From: Acidimicrobiales bacterium
GTDB lineage: Bacteria > Actinomycetota > Acidimicrobiia > Acidimicrobiales > Bog-793
Assembly (NCBI GenBank): GCA_030037405.1
Contig: JASHRK010000233.1
Span: 1 to 34,786, forward strand
DNA length: 34,786 nucleotides
Reading direction: 5' to 3'
Shown: in pieces, positions 23,315-31,970 of the stretch
How the letters are laid out: each line of letters opens with the position of its first letter
Numbering within the stretch: the first letter of the stretch is position 1
Translations under genes and position numbers: made by a program
Notes under the pieces: model-generated
Told to the model about the DNA's origin: nothing
The model's input: only the letters and a program-made list of their open reading frames with translations
The model's database searches: none

Positions 23315-23677
23315 GATCTCCATGACGTGCGCCGTCTCGATGAAACCGTGGCCCCCGGCCAGGCGTCTCGCCCACGCCTCGATGTCGTGAGCGTCGAACT
23401 CCACCGTCTTGCCGCAACTTCGGCAGACGAGATGATGGTGGTGGGTACCGGTGGTGCAGCGGCGGTACAGCGCCTCGCCGTTCTCGCTTCGCACGCTGTC
23501 GATCTCGCCGGCCTCGGCCAGCATCCGCAACTGGGCGTAGACCGTCGTCAGTCCGACATGTTCGCCCGCCTGCCGGAGGCGGGCATGGAGCTCCTGGGCG
23601 CTCGTGAACTCCTCCGTGCGGTCGAGAAGCGAGGAGACGGCCTGCTTTTGGCGTGTCATCCGTGAGCTCGGCGGCAC
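23288..23677 (-). CDS. zur: Fur-family regulator, probable zinc uptake repressor
   Basis: This 129-residue protein has the Fur layout. A winged helix covers about residues 10-65, with the recognition segment GLTTVYAQLRMLAEAG. The dimerisation and metal domain carries THHHHLVCRSCGKTVEF. Structural zinc pairs are C85/C88 and C125/C128, and the His-rich stretch at 79-82 contributes to sensing. Its location next to a zinc/manganese importer, and a subtype more like Zur than iron-sensing Fur, support zinc sensing. The GTG at 23677 has TACGCT ending 6 nt upstream; an ATG at 23659 is the alternative. It is convergent with, and overlaps, the second permease gene by 27 bp. Confidence 0.88.
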   Translation of the reverse strand: MPPSSRMTRQKQAVSSLLDRTEEFTSAQELHARLRQAGEHVGLTTVYAQLRMLAEAGEIDSVRSENGEALYRRCTTGTHHHHLVCRSCGKTVEFDAHDIEAWARRLAGGHGFIETAHVMEISGICEDCA

Positions 23678-23683
23678 CCACCG

Positions 23684-23689
23684 AGCGTA
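23684..23689 (-). promoter_or_regulatory. -10 element TACGCT, leaderless promoter of zur
   Basis: TACGCT on the minus strand ends 6 nt before the GTG at 23677. A CCGACA hexamer lies 17 bp upstream as a partial -35. The promoter sits in the 36-bp gap after the desaturase gene. Confidence 0.55.
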
Positions 23690-23713
23690 CCGCTCCAGCC
23701 CGTCCCTGTCGGC

Positions 23714-24709
23714 TTATCTCCGGCCGGTCGCGAACGGTTCGAGCAGCTGTCCAGCGAGAAACGAGAGGGGCCGCGCCCTCCGGCCCGCCTGCTCCACCGC
23801 GAGCGGCCGTCCTGCCAGGCCGGTCGGGCAGGCGGCATCGCTTGGCAACGGGAACTGGGCGCAGCGGGCGAGCACGTCCCAGAGGGTGAGGGCGATACCC
23901 AAGTTGACGGTGCGCGTCGCCTCGAGCGAGTGATGGAGACGATGGTAGGCAGGGCTAACCACCACCTTGCCGAGGAGCCCGAAGCTCCAGCGGACGTTGG
24001 CGTGCTGGAGGGTGCCGACGCACACATATGCCGTTATGAGGACGGGCACCATCGGTCGGTCGCCCATGAGCGCGACGACAGGGAGGGTTGCCAGCAGGAA
24101 GCCGGTCGTGTGCATGACCGGGTGGGCCCGGAAGGACGTGAGCACGCTCAGCTCCTCCTGGCTGTGGTGGAGGGCATGGAAGCGCCAGAGGAGCTGTAGC
24201 CGGTGGTCGGCGTAGTGTGCGACCCAGTTGGCTCCGTCCATCGCGACGAGAGCGACCGCGAGAAGGAGCCACGTAGGCAAGTGGCCTGTGAAGGAGAGCT
24301 CTATCCACCTCATGTGCTCTCCGACAAGGGTGGCGAAACCCACTCCGAGGAGGGTCATGAGAGGGACGACGGCTGCGGCGTAGAGGACGAGGAAGCAGGC
24401 ATCCTGGACATGTCCCCGGGCAAGAGCGCGACGCGGTTCGGCGGGCCAGAGGCGTTCGGAGACGAGGGTGGCGCAGACGAGAGCCGCCAAGGCCGGAGCT
24501 GCCAGCTCCGCCCTCCCCGCCGCCAGCACCCTACCGAGCTGCCCGTCGCGTAGGAGCGCCGTCACGGCCACGAACACCACCCAGCACGTGAGGGCGCCGA
24601 AAGCGAGCGCCGGCAGGTAGATCGGGTGGAGGCGGTGGCGGTGGCTGATGGACGCACGTTCTCCGTTCTGCGCAAGTTGTACTTGCGACCGTTCTACGAG
24701 ACTCGCCAT
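23714..24709 (-). CDS. Sterol desaturase/fatty-acid hydroxylase superfamily protein
   Basis: The protein has 331 residues and about five hydrophobic spans. The di-iron histidine set is clear: HYADH, then FHALHHSQEE, a further single His in TLQHANVRW, and HRLHHS near the C-terminus. Members hydroxylate or desaturate lipids at the membrane using O2. The substrate here cannot be inferred. The ATG at 24709 has a strong GGAGGAGGG site. A longer in-frame reading upstream exists but would cross the divergent promoter region, so it is rejected. The gene reads toward zur with a 36-bp gap, so read-through into zur is possible. Confidence 0.88.
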   Translation of the reverse strand: MASLVERSQVQLAQNGERASISHRHRLHPIYLPALAFGALTCWVVFVAVTALLRDGQLGRVLAAGRAELAAPALAALVCATLVSERLWPAEPRRALARGHVQDACFLVLYAAAVVPLMTLLGVGFATLVGEHMRWIELSFTGHLPTWLLLAVALVAMDGANWVAHYADHRLQLLWRFHALHHSQEELSVLTSFRAHPVMHTTGFLLATLPVVALMGDRPMVPVLITAYVCVGTLQHANVRWSFGLLGKVVVSPAYHRLHHSLEATRTVNLGIALTLWDVLARCAQFPLPSDAACPTGLAGRPLAVEQAGRRARPLSFLAGQLLEPFATGRR

Positions 24710-24737
24710 GACGCCCTCCTCCGGCCCGGGGCAACGA

Positions 24738-24743
24738 GATATA
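24738..24743 (-). promoter_or_regulatory. -10 candidate TATATC of the desaturase gene
   Basis: TATATC on the minus strand lies 28 nt upstream of the ATG at 24709, leaving room for its GGAGGAGGG ribosome site. No matching -35 is visible. Confidence 0.35.
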
Positions 24744-24800
24744 CGAGCCGACCCTACCGAGGGGATTGCCAGTTTTCTCTTGGCCTTCGCCTCTCGTTCA

Positions 24801-24828
24801 TTGCGATTTAACCTTCCCTCGCTAACCT
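24801..24828 (+). promoter_or_regulatory. Promoter of the ABC importer operon
   Basis: TTGCGA (24801-24806) and TAACCT (24823-24828) have a 16-bp spacer. The predicted start site is near 24835, giving a leader of about 70 nt that carries AGGAGG before the GTG at 24905. The leader shows no riboswitch that I can recognise. Confidence 0.55.
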
Positions 24829-24904
24829 TCGGCCGTGATCCGCCAGCTCGGCGGTCCCCCGAATCGCCTCCCGGGTGGTTCGTGACCGGCATAGGAGGTC
24901 GGAA

Positions 24905-26062
24905 GTGGCATCAAGAAAGCTTGGAGCGGTGCTGCTCGCGGGAGCGACATCTCTCGGCCTCATGGCCGTGGCGATTCCGCGCTCGGGAGCAAGCGTCGCT
25001 CACTCGTCGGTCAACTGGTCGAAGGTGACGCACCTCACGGCATCCGGTCCGACGGACTACGCCAACCTCGTGACGGCGGCGGAGAAAGAGGGCCACCTGA
25101 ACGTCATCACCCTGCCAACGAACTGGGCGAACTACGGGACGATCATGGCGGACTTCAAGAAGAAGTTCCACATCTCGATCACCGACGAGAACCCGGAGGG
25201 CTCGAGCCAGGACGAGCTGAACGCCATCGCCGCCGACAAGGGTCGCTCCGACGACCCGGACGTCCTCGACGTCGGCCAGAGCTTCGGGGTGGAGGCGGGC
25301 CATGACCACGAGCTCGCTCCCTTCAAGGTGCCGACGTGGGACGAGATCCCTGGCTCGCAGAAAGCCGCCAACGGTGACTGGTACGCCGACTACGGCGGCT
25401 TCGTCGCCATCGGCTGCGACACGAAGACCGTGAAGCACTGCCCGACCTCGTTCAAGCAGATGCTCGAGACCGGCCAGGGTTACAAGATCGGGATCAACAA
25501 CAACCCGACCGAGGCCAGCGCGGCCTTCTCGGCGGTGTTCGCGGCGGCGCTCGCCAACGGAGGGTCGTTCAGCAACATCAAGCCTGGCATCAACTATTTC
25601 GCCAAGCTCAACAAGGAGGGCAACTTCGTGGCTACGATCGCCGGGCCCTCGACGGTCGAGAGCGGGGCGACGAACATCATCATCTGGTGGGACTACCTGG
25701 AGGCGTCGGAGATCAAAGCGCTCCCCGCGTACAAGAAGACCTGGAAGATCGTCATCCCCACCGACGCCACCTACGCCGCCTACTACGCCCAGGCCATCAA
25801 CAAGGGAGCGCCGGACCCAGCGGCCGCCCGCCTCTGGGAGACCTTCCTCTACTCGACGGAAGGCCAGAACCTCTGGCTCGAGGGCTACACCCGCCCGATC
25901 GAACTCCCCTACCTCGTGGCGCACAACCTCGAGAACAAGAAGGCCTACGCGGCCCTGCCAGTCGCACCGGCGAACGTCAAGTTCCCGACCGAGGGCCAGC
26001 TGGACAAGGCCAAGCTCGTCGTGGCCCAGTACTGGCCGACCGAGGTCACTTCCGGTCCCTAG
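24905..26062 (+). CDS. ABC transporter substrate-binding protein (class of small organic or phosphorus-containing ligands or metals)
   Basis: This protein has 385 residues. Its N-terminal signal (KLGAVLLAGATSLGLMAVA) ends in a plausible AxA cleavage region, not a lipobox. The mature part has the type II periplasmic-binding-protein fold. It shows LPTNWANYGTIMADFKKKF and ITDENPEGSSQDELNAI, then DPDVLDVGQSFG, and later INNNPTEASAAFSAVFAAALANGG. These match a family often annotated as Fe3+, spermidine/putrescine or 2-aminoethylphosphonate binding, so annotation transfer is unreliable. The GTG at 24905 follows AGGAGG with 6-nt spacing. It is the first gene of a four-gene importer operon. The phospholipase C downstream makes a phosphate ester or head-group ligand plausible, as inference. 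Confidence 0.85.
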   Translation: MASRKLGAVLLAGATSLGLMAVAIPRSGASVAHSSVNWSKVTHLTASGPTDYANLVTAAEKEGHLNVITLPTNWANYGTIMADFKKKFHISITDENPEGSSQDELNAIAADKGRSDDPDVLDVGQSFGVEAGHDHELAPFKVPTWDEIPGSQKAANGDWYADYGGFVAIGCDTKTVKHCPTSFKQMLETGQGYKIGINNNPTEASAAFSAVFAAALANGGSFSNIKPGINYFAKLNKEGNFVATIAGPSTVESGATNIIIWWDYLEASEIKALPAYKKTWKIVIPTDATYAAYYAQAINKGAPDPAAARLWETFLYSTEGQNLWLEGYTRPIELPYLVAHNLENKKAYAALPVAPANVKFPTEGQLDKAKLVVAQYWPTEVTSGP

Positions 26063-26071
26063 CATGCCTTC

Positions 26072-27022
26072 GTGGCGTCGGATATGACAGTTAGCGAAGC
26101 GGCCGTCTCCGGTCCGGGAGCGCACTCCTCCACCTGGACCGGAGACGGTGGCGCGACCGAAGTCCGGGCGAGACGGCTCCGCCGGGCTGTAAGGCCGACG
26201 CTCGCGATGGCGCCGTTCGCCATCTACACGATCCTCGGCCTCGGGGTGCCGACGGCAGCCGTCATCGAGCTCGCCTTCCGGAGCAACTCGGGGAAGGTGA
26301 CTCTGGCCAACGTGCGCACCGTCACCCACGGCGTCTACCGGCTCGGCTTCGAGAACAGCCTCCTCATATCGGTGATCTCCTCCGTCATCCCCGGGATCCT
26401 CGGGCTCGTCCTCGCCTACGCGATATACACCTCTCGGGGCAGCTTGCTCAAGCGGGTCGTGGCGGCGGCATCGGGGGTGCTCGCCAACTTCGGCGGCATC
26501 AACCTGACGTTCATGTTCATCGCCACGCTCGGCACGACAGGCGTGCTCACCGCGTGGATGAGCGTCGTCGGCCTGAATCCCTGGAACCACGGCTTCAACC
26601 TCTACTCCTTCTACGGCGTCGCCGTCGTCTACCTCTACTTCCAGATCCCGCTCATGGTGCTCGTCATCACGCCGGCGCTCGGCGGCCTCCGCCCGGCATG
26701 GCGAGAGGCCGCCGAGAACCTGGGCGCTTCGAGCTTCCGCTACTGGCGCACCGTCGGCCTGCCGGTCCTCCTCCCGTCGATGCTCGGAGGCATGCTGCTC
26801 CTCTTCGGCAGCGCCTTTGCCGCCTACGCGACCGCCGAGACGCTCACGGCGGGAACCGTCACCCTCACGCCGATCCAGATCGGTGACGTCCTCAACGGCA
26901 ACCTCATCTCGGGAGAGCAGAACGTCGGCTACGCGCTCGGCTTCGGCATGCTGATCGTGCTCGCCGTCGTGATGGTGCTCTACATACTCGTGAGGAGGAG
27001 GGCGTCGAGATGGCTTCGCTAG
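26072..27022 (+). CDS. ABC transporter permease, first subunit
   Basis: This protein of up to 316 residues starts with a polar segment of about 50 residues, then six or so membrane spans. The permease coupling loop is well conserved: WREAAENLGASSFRYW followed by RTVGLPVLLPS, matching the EAA motif of binding-protein-dependent permeases. The start is uncertain: GTG at 26072, ATG at 26084 in frame, and neither has a good ribosome site. The stop overlaps the start of the second permease by 13 nt. Confidence 0.88.
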   Translation: MASDMTVSEAAVSGPGAHSSTWTGDGGATEVRARRLRRAVRPTLAMAPFAIYTILGLGVPTAAVIELAFRSNSGKVTLANVRTVTHGVYRLGFENSLLISVISSVIPGILGLVLAYAIYTSRGSLLKRVVAAASGVLANFGGINLTFMFIATLGTTGVLTAWMSVVGLNPWNHGFNLYSFYGVAVVYLYFQIPLMVLVITPALGGLRPAWREAAENLGASSFRYWRTVGLPVLLPSMLGGMLLLFGSAFAAYATAETLTAGTVTLTPIQIGDVLNGNLISGEQNVGYALGFGMLIVLAVVMVLYILVRRRASRWLR

Positions 27023-27864
27023 TCGCCGACATCGCTGCCGAGGACGTCCTCGCGGCGCCCGACATCCCCTGTGTGAGACGCCGTCGCCTCCTTACGAGGT
27101 TCCGCTACTGGCGAGGGATCGTCCTTCTCATCGCCGCCGCCTATTTCCTCATACCGCTCTATGCCGGCCTCAGGTTCTCCTTCCAGAACGACTACGGTCA
27201 TTGGTCGCTCTATGCCGTCAAGGCCCTCCCGGCTCAGACGGGCTTCGGGGCGGCCTTCTTCCTCTCGCTCCGCCTGGGGGCGGTCACGCTCGGGCTCGTG
27301 CTCGTGCTGATGGTCCCGACCGCCATCTACGTCCACCTGAAGCTGCCCCGAGTGCGGCGCCTCATGGACTTCGTGACGATACTTCCCATCGTCATCCCAC
27401 CGATCGTCCTCATCCTCGGGATACTGCACGCCGCCCCCCTGTGGTTGCGGGCCTCTCCCTACCTCCTCAGCCTGGCGTACGTCATCCTCTCCTACCCCTT
27501 CGTGTACCGCTCGCTCGACGCCGGGCTCTCTGCCATCGACCTGCGGACGCTCGTGGAGGCGTCACGCTCCCTCGGCGGGAGCTTCGTGCGCACCCTCTTG
27601 CACGTCCTCATCCCCAATTTGAGATCGGCCCTCGTGTCGGCGACCGTGCTCACGCTCGCCCTCGTCCTCGGCGAGTTCACGATGGCCCAGCTCGACCTCT
27701 GGACCACGCTCCCCGTCTGGATCTACCAGTTCCAGCAGGACGACGCCCACGTCGCGACCGCCGCCGCCATGCTCACCCTCGTCGGCACGTGGCTGCTCCT
27801 TACGGTGATCGTCCTTCTCGACCGCTCGCAGTCTCGCCGCGCCGTGCGACAGGGACTACGTTGA
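27010..27864 (+). CDS. ABC transporter permease, second subunit
   Basis: The protein has 284 residues with six hydrophobic spans. Its coupling loop is LVEASRSLGGSFVRTLLHVLIPNLR, given here in part, the EAA-type motif. It pairs with the first permease to form the channel. The ATG at 27010 follows GGAGG upstream within the end of the previous gene, so the genes are coupled. Its stop codon lies 24 nt before the ATPase start. Confidence 0.9.
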   Translation: MASLVADIAAEDVLAAPDIPCVRRRRLLTRFRYWRGIVLLIAAAYFLIPLYAGLRFSFQNDYGHWSLYAVKALPAQTGFGAAFFLSLRLGAVTLGLVLVLMVPTAIYVHLKLPRVRRLMDFVTILPIVIPPIVLILGILHAAPLWLRASPYLLSLAYVILSYPFVYRSLDAGLSAIDLRTLVEASRSLGGSFVRTLLHVLIPNLRSALVSATVLTLALVLGEFTMAQLDLWTTLPVWIYQFQQDDAHVATAAAMLTLVGTWLLLTVIVLLDRSQSRRAVRQGLR

Positions 27865-27887
27865 CGGAGCCAGGCAAGGAGCTTCTC

Positions 27888-29009
27888 TTGGTCGACAATC
27901 CGGTGGTGCGCAACCCGGGCGAAGGGGCGCGGGTGAAGCTGGACGGTCTCGTCCGGATGTTCGGTCACACGCGGGCCCTCGACGGTTTCTCCATCTCCAT
28001 CGAGCCCGGTGAGTTCGTCGCCCTCCTCGGCCCTTCCGGCTGCGGCAAGACGACGGCACTCAGGGTGCTGGCAGGCTTCGAGTCGCTCGATTCCGGCTCT
28101 GTCGTCGTCGACGGCAAGGACCTCTCGCAGGTGCGCGCGCAGAAACGGGACATGGGTATGGTCTTCCAGAGCTATTCGCTCTTCCCCAACATGAACGCCC
28201 TCAACAACGTTGCCTACGGCCTGCGCATGCGCCGCCAACGTCCCGGTCCTCGCAAGGCGAAGGCCTCTCAGCTGCTCGAGCTCGTCGGCCTCGCCGACCA
28301 GGCTTCCAAGTACCCTCACCAGATGTCGGGGGGCCAGCAGCAGCGGGTCGCCCTCGCGAGAGCTCTTGCCGTCGAGCCCCGCGTCCTCCTCTTGGACGAG
28401 CCTCTCTCCGCCCTCGACGCCAAGGTCCGTGCCGAGCTGCGCGACGAGATCCGGGCGCTGCAGACGCGGCTCGCCATCACGACCGTGTTCGTCACCCACG
28501 ACCAGGAAGAGGCCCTCTCGATGGCGGACCGAGTGTGCGTCATGTCGGCCGGCCGCAATGTCCAGACGGCCACTCCGGTGACTCTTTACGAGCGGCCGGC
28601 CACGGCCTTCGTGGCCGAGTTCGTCGGTGTCTCGAGCAGGCTGCCCGTGGAGCGCATCGGTGACGAGATCGTCGTCTTCGGCGAGCGCTGCGCCGTCCGG
28701 GGCGCCGAGCAGGCGATCTCGAGCGGGACGCTCGACGCCTTGCTCCGGCCGGAGGACGTCGCCATCGAGGTCGACCCGAGCGCCAAGGAGTTCGTCACCC
28801 ATCGCAACTTCCTCGGTGCCTCGACCCGTCTCATCGTCCAGGTAGGCGAGATCTCGATCCGCGTGGACGTGCGCAGCGACCTCGCCGCCGAGCTCGAGCC
28901 CGGCACCCGCGTGCGTCCCAAGGTCGTCTCCCGGGACGTCCTCGTGGCGCCACGGATGAACGTCTCGGTCGCCGACGTGAGCGCCAACGGCCACCCGGCC
29001 CACGTCTGA
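27888..29009 (+). CDS. ABC transporter ATP-binding protein with C-terminal TOBE domain
   Basis: This protein of 373 residues is a PotA/FbpC-type importer ATPase. Walker A GPSGCGKT is at residues 48-55, with Q-loop FQSYSLFPNMN, signature MSGGQQQR, Walker B VLLLDEPLSALD and switch VTHDQEEA. A TOBE-type regulatory domain occupies about residues 250-360. The TTG at 27888 has AAGGAG with 6-nt spacing and is preferred. A TTG at 27861 would overlap the previous stop and lacks a ribosome site. The domain combination fits importers of polyamines, iron, sulfate or phosphonates. Confidence 0.92.
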   Translation: MVDNPVVRNPGEGARVKLDGLVRMFGHTRALDGFSISIEPGEFVALLGPSGCGKTTALRVLAGFESLDSGSVVVDGKDLSQVRAQKRDMGMVFQSYSLFPNMNALNNVAYGLRMRRQRPGPRKAKASQLLELVGLADQASKYPHQMSGGQQQRVALARALAVEPRVLLLDEPLSALDAKVRAELRDEIRALQTRLAITTVFVTHDQEEALSMADRVCVMSAGRNVQTATPVTLYERPATAFVAEFVGVSSRLPVERIGDEIVVFGERCAVRGAEQAISSGTLDALLRPEDVAIEVDPSAKEFVTHRNFLGASTRLIVQVGEISIRVDVRSDLAAELEPGTRVRPKVVSRDVLVAPRMNVSVADVSANGHPAHV

Positions 29010-29021
29010 GCCCGACAGGGG

Positions 29022-29038
29022 GCCGGGGTCAGCCCGGC
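29022..29038 (+). terminator. GC hairpin after the ABC ATPase gene
   Basis: GCCGGG and CCCGGC form a perfect 6-bp stem with a 5-nt loop, 12 nt past the ATPase stop. It lacks a T-tract, so it may only attenuate transcription before the NHL and phospholipase genes. Confidence 0.35.
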
Positions 29039-29112
29039 GACGTCATCGAAGGTTCACGAGATCGCCAGCCCTCGCTCACCGAACGGCAACGTCACCTTCT
29101 TGTGGCGGCGCG

Positions 29113-30396
29113 ATGCTCACTCGCATGATCCAAGGACTCTCCCGACGCTCCCGCCGGCTGATGATCCGGACGATCACCGCCCTCCTCGTGGCCGGGGCCG
29201 GGCTCGTCTTGGCCGGCTCCACCGCGAGGGCATCGAACTCGACGAGCACTCTGACCGTGGGGCCGTCGACGGTCGGAAACGGCGCCAACGTGACCTTCAC
29301 GTACTCGACGCCTGCTGCGACGGCGAGCTCGACGAACTGGATCGGCATCTACGAGCCAGGGCAGGTGCCCGGGCAGGTCGCCTCCACGACCTGGCAGTAC
29401 ACGTCTGGGACTTCCGGAACCGCCACCTTCTCCACGACAGCCCTCGACGGGGTTGGTGAGTACCAGGCGTACTACCTCTACGACAACGGCTACCAGGTGC
29501 TCGCCGGGCCGATCGACTTCACGGTCGTCGGCGAGCCCCCCGCTCCTGCTCCCCAATTCCTGCAGGCCCTCTCGCCCTCCGGGCCGGCCGCTCTCGACGA
29601 TCCCTTCGGGGTCGCGGTCGACCCGGAGGGCGACGTCTGGGTGGCCGATACGGGCAACAACCGCCTGGAAGAGCTGGCGCCGGACGGACGGGTACTGGCC
29701 GTCATCGGCGAAGGCATGCTCGACCACCCAGAGGGGATCGCCGTCAGCGCCGCCGGCGACGTCTGGGTGGCCGACACCGGCAACAACCGTGTCGTCGAGC
29801 TCTCGCCCCACGGTGCCCTCTTGCAGGTGGTCGGCACTCCCGGGTCCGGCAACGGCGAGCTCGACTCCCCGACTGCCATCGCGCTTTCCTCCGGCGGCGA
29901 CATCTACGTAGCCGACCAGGGCAACAACCGTGTCGAGGAGTTCTCTCCTGCCGGGACGTACCTCTCGTCGATCTCGGTCGCGACTCCCGACGGCGTCGCC
30001 TTCGACGCCTCGGGCGACTTGTGGGTGTCGAGCCCGAGCTACGCGGAGGGCAACGGCGTCTACGAGTTTGCGCCGGACGGCAGCCCCATCACGTCCTTCG
30101 GGCAGACGCAGGCGAGCTTCGGGGCACTGTCGAACACGGCAGGCATCGCCATCGGCAGCGGCGGCCTCGTCTACGTGGTGCAGCAGGACTACGGCTTCGT
30201 CACGGTGTTCAACCCGTCCGGCACCTTCGACACCGAGTTCGGCCTCCAGTCCTCGCCCGCAGCCGCAAGCGAGGACCTCGAATCGCCCCAAGGAATAGCC
30301 ATCGGCTCCGACGGTGACATCTGGGTCGCCGACAGCGGCAACAACCGCGTCGTCGAGTACGCACCGCCGACCTCCTCGAGCGAGGTGACGCAATGA
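29113..30396 (+). CDS. Secreted NHL-repeat beta-propeller with N-terminal Ig-like domain
   Basis: The protein has 427 residues. Residues 1-40 form a signal with SRRSRRLMIRT before the hydrophobic core and cleavage near ARA-S. The twin arginines leave Tat export open. Residues 45-140 are an Ig-like beta domain with TNWIGIYEPGQVPG and GEYQAYYLYDNGY, similar to the domain at the N-terminus of actinobacterial phosphoesterases. Residues 160-420 hold six NHL repeats, most with a GDVWVADTGNNR-type core, giving a six-bladed propeller. No catalytic residues stand out, so a binding or scaffold role is likely. It has no strong ribosome site. Its stop overlaps the phospholipase start in ATGA, indicating tight coupling. 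Confidence 0.88.
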   Translation: MLTRMIQGLSRRSRRLMIRTITALLVAGAGLVLAGSTARASNSTSTLTVGPSTVGNGANVTFTYSTPAATASSTNWIGIYEPGQVPGQVASTTWQYTSGTSGTATFSTTALDGVGEYQAYYLYDNGYQVLAGPIDFTVVGEPPAPAPQFLQALSPSGPAALDDPFGVAVDPEGDVWVADTGNNRLEELAPDGRVLAVIGEGMLDHPEGIAVSAAGDVWVADTGNNRVVELSPHGALLQVVGTPGSGNGELDSPTAIALSSGGDIYVADQGNNRVEEFSPAGTYLSSISVATPDGVAFDASGDLWVSSPSYAEGNGVYEFAPDGSPITSFGQTQASFGALSNTAGIAIGSGGLVYVVQQDYGFVTVFNPSGTFDTEFGLQSSPAAASEDLESPQGIAIGSDGDIWVADSGNNRVVEYAPPTSSSEVTQ

Positions 30397-31916
30397 CAGC
30401 TCCCCGACCCCAGCCAGCAGGCTCTGCGGAGCCGGCCCGTCTACAGCCGGCAGGTCCTCCGCGACGAACCAGCCCGGTGATCAGCCGACGGCGCCTCCTC
30501 GGGGGGACGGCGGCCGTCGCCGGAGCCGCCCTCGTCGGGTCGATCCTTCCCGGCAGCCTGCGACGAGCGGCCGCGAGGACGCTCGCTTACCCCACGCGCT
30601 CGAGCCTCTCGGATATACAGCACATCGTGATCTTGATGCAGGAGAACCGCAGTTTCGATCACTACTTCGGCACGTTCCCGGGCGTCCGCGGGTTCACCGA
30701 CCCGACGGCGATCACGTTGCCGGACGGCAACTCGGTCTTTTACCAACCCGATCCCAGCCACGCCGACGGTTACCTCCTTCCCTTCCACTACGACACGAAG
30801 ACGACCTCGGCGCAGGCGACCCCCGGCACCGACCACACGTGGCCGACCCAGCATGAGGCATGGGACGGCGGGAAGATGGACGGCTGGGTGGCGGCGAAGG
30901 GCCCCTTCACGATGGGTTATTTCGAAGAAGAGGACATCCCCTTCCAGCGGGCGCTCGCAAGTGCCTTCACCATCTGCGACAACTACCACTGCAGCGTCCT
31001 CGGGCCCACGAACCCGAACCGGCTCTACATGTGGACCGGCTGGATCGATCCCAACGGCACAGCTGGCGGGCCGATCATCGACAACACCCCGGCGTTCAAC
31101 AACGTCATCCTCCACTGGACCACTTATCCCGAGCTGCTGGAGCAAGCCGGCATCAGCTGGCAGATCTACCAGGAGGAGGACAACTACGACGACAACGCCC
31201 TTGCCTGGTTCACGCAGTTCGCGGACGCCCCGACGTCGTCGTCGCTGTGGCAGCGGGGAATGCTCAAGCAGCCGGCCGGTGCCTTCGAGTACGCCGCTCG
31301 CAACGACCAGTTGCCGCAGGTCTCGTGGATCGTCGCCCCCACTGCTCAAACGGAGCATCCCGACTACTTCCCCGCCGCTGGCGCCGAGTACGTGGCTCAG
31401 AAGCTCGAGGCGATCGCCTCGAACCCGGACGTCTTCGCGAAGACTCTCTTCATCCTCACCTACGACGAGAACGACGGGATGTTCGACCACGTCCCTCCCC
31501 CGACGCCGCCGGCCGGCACTCCAGACGAGTTCGTCACTCTCACGTCTCCCGGTGGGACGCCAGGAGACGGGTTGCCCATCGGCCTCGGGTTCCGCGTGCC
31601 GTGCATCCTCGTGTCGCCGTGGACCGTCGGGGGCTACGTCTATTCCGACGTGCTCGACCACACCTCGCTCATCCGCATCCTCGAGACACGCTTCGGCGTC
31701 ACCGAGCCGAACATCAGTGCATGGCGGCGCCAGACATGCGGAGACTTCACCGGAGCGCTCAACCTCTCCGGGCAGCTCTCGAGCTGGCCGGACGATCCCG
31801 CCATACAGCTGCCGGCGACCGACGCGGAGCTGCTGACGGCGCAGCTCGAGGTCGACTACAACCCGCAACCGACGATCCCAGTCGTAAACGAGCCTTTCCC
31901 GCCCCAGACCGTCTGA
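30393..31916 (+). CDS. Tat-exported phospholipase C / phosphoesterase family protein
   Basis: This protein of 507 residues belongs to the bacterial phosphoesterase family that includes Pseudomonas and mycobacterial phospholipase C and acid phosphatase AcpA. A Tat signal is visible, with S31-RRRLLGG and a hydrophobic stretch up to about residue 62. The catalytic block is MQENRSFDHYFG, with E84 and N85 as metal ligands and Ser87 in the place of the nucleophile Thr/Ser. Further conserved blocks are LGPTNPNRLYMWTG, TYDENDGMFDHVPPP and DHTSLIRILETRFGV. It likely hydrolyses phospholipid or other phosphate monoesters/diesters outside the cell. The ATGA overlap couples it to the NHL protein. The ABC importer upstream may take up products. 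Confidence 0.92.
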   Translation: MTAPRPQPAGSAEPARLQPAGPPRRTSPVISRRRLLGGTAAVAGAALVGSILPGSLRRAAARTLAYPTRSSLSDIQHIVILMQENRSFDHYFGTFPGVRGFTDPTAITLPDGNSVFYQPDPSHADGYLLPFHYDTKTTSAQATPGTDHTWPTQHEAWDGGKMDGWVAAKGPFTMGYFEEEDIPFQRALASAFTICDNYHCSVLGPTNPNRLYMWTGWIDPNGTAGGPIIDNTPAFNNVILHWTTYPELLEQAGISWQIYQEEDNYDDNALAWFTQFADAPTSSSLWQRGMLKQPAGAFEYAARNDQLPQVSWIVAPTAQTEHPDYFPAAGAEYVAQKLEAIASNPDVFAKTLFILTYDENDGMFDHVPPPTPPAGTPDEFVTLTSPGGTPGDGLPIGLGFRVPCILVSPWTVGGYVYSDVLDHTSLIRILETRFGVTEPNISAWRRQTCGDFTGALNLSGQLSSWPDDPAIQLPATDAELLTAQLEVDYNPQPTIPVVNEPFPPQTV

Positions 31917-31957
31917 CCCGGCCTCGTGGCCTGCGCCCGCGCCCGTGGCAACGCTAC

Positions 31958-31963
31958 TAGGGT
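31958..31963 (+). promoter_or_regulatory. -10 element TAGGGT, leaderless promoter of the padR gene
   Basis: TAGGGT ends 7 nt before a GTG at 31971 that is in frame with the ATG at 31980. No Shine-Dalgarno precedes either. Confidence 0.5.
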
Positions 31964-31970
31964 GAGCTCG

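Noticed and set aside
24710..24892. N-terminal extension of the desaturase
   Set aside because: It is charged, lacks family similarity, crosses the divergent promoter region, and the ATG at 24709 has a strong ribosome site.
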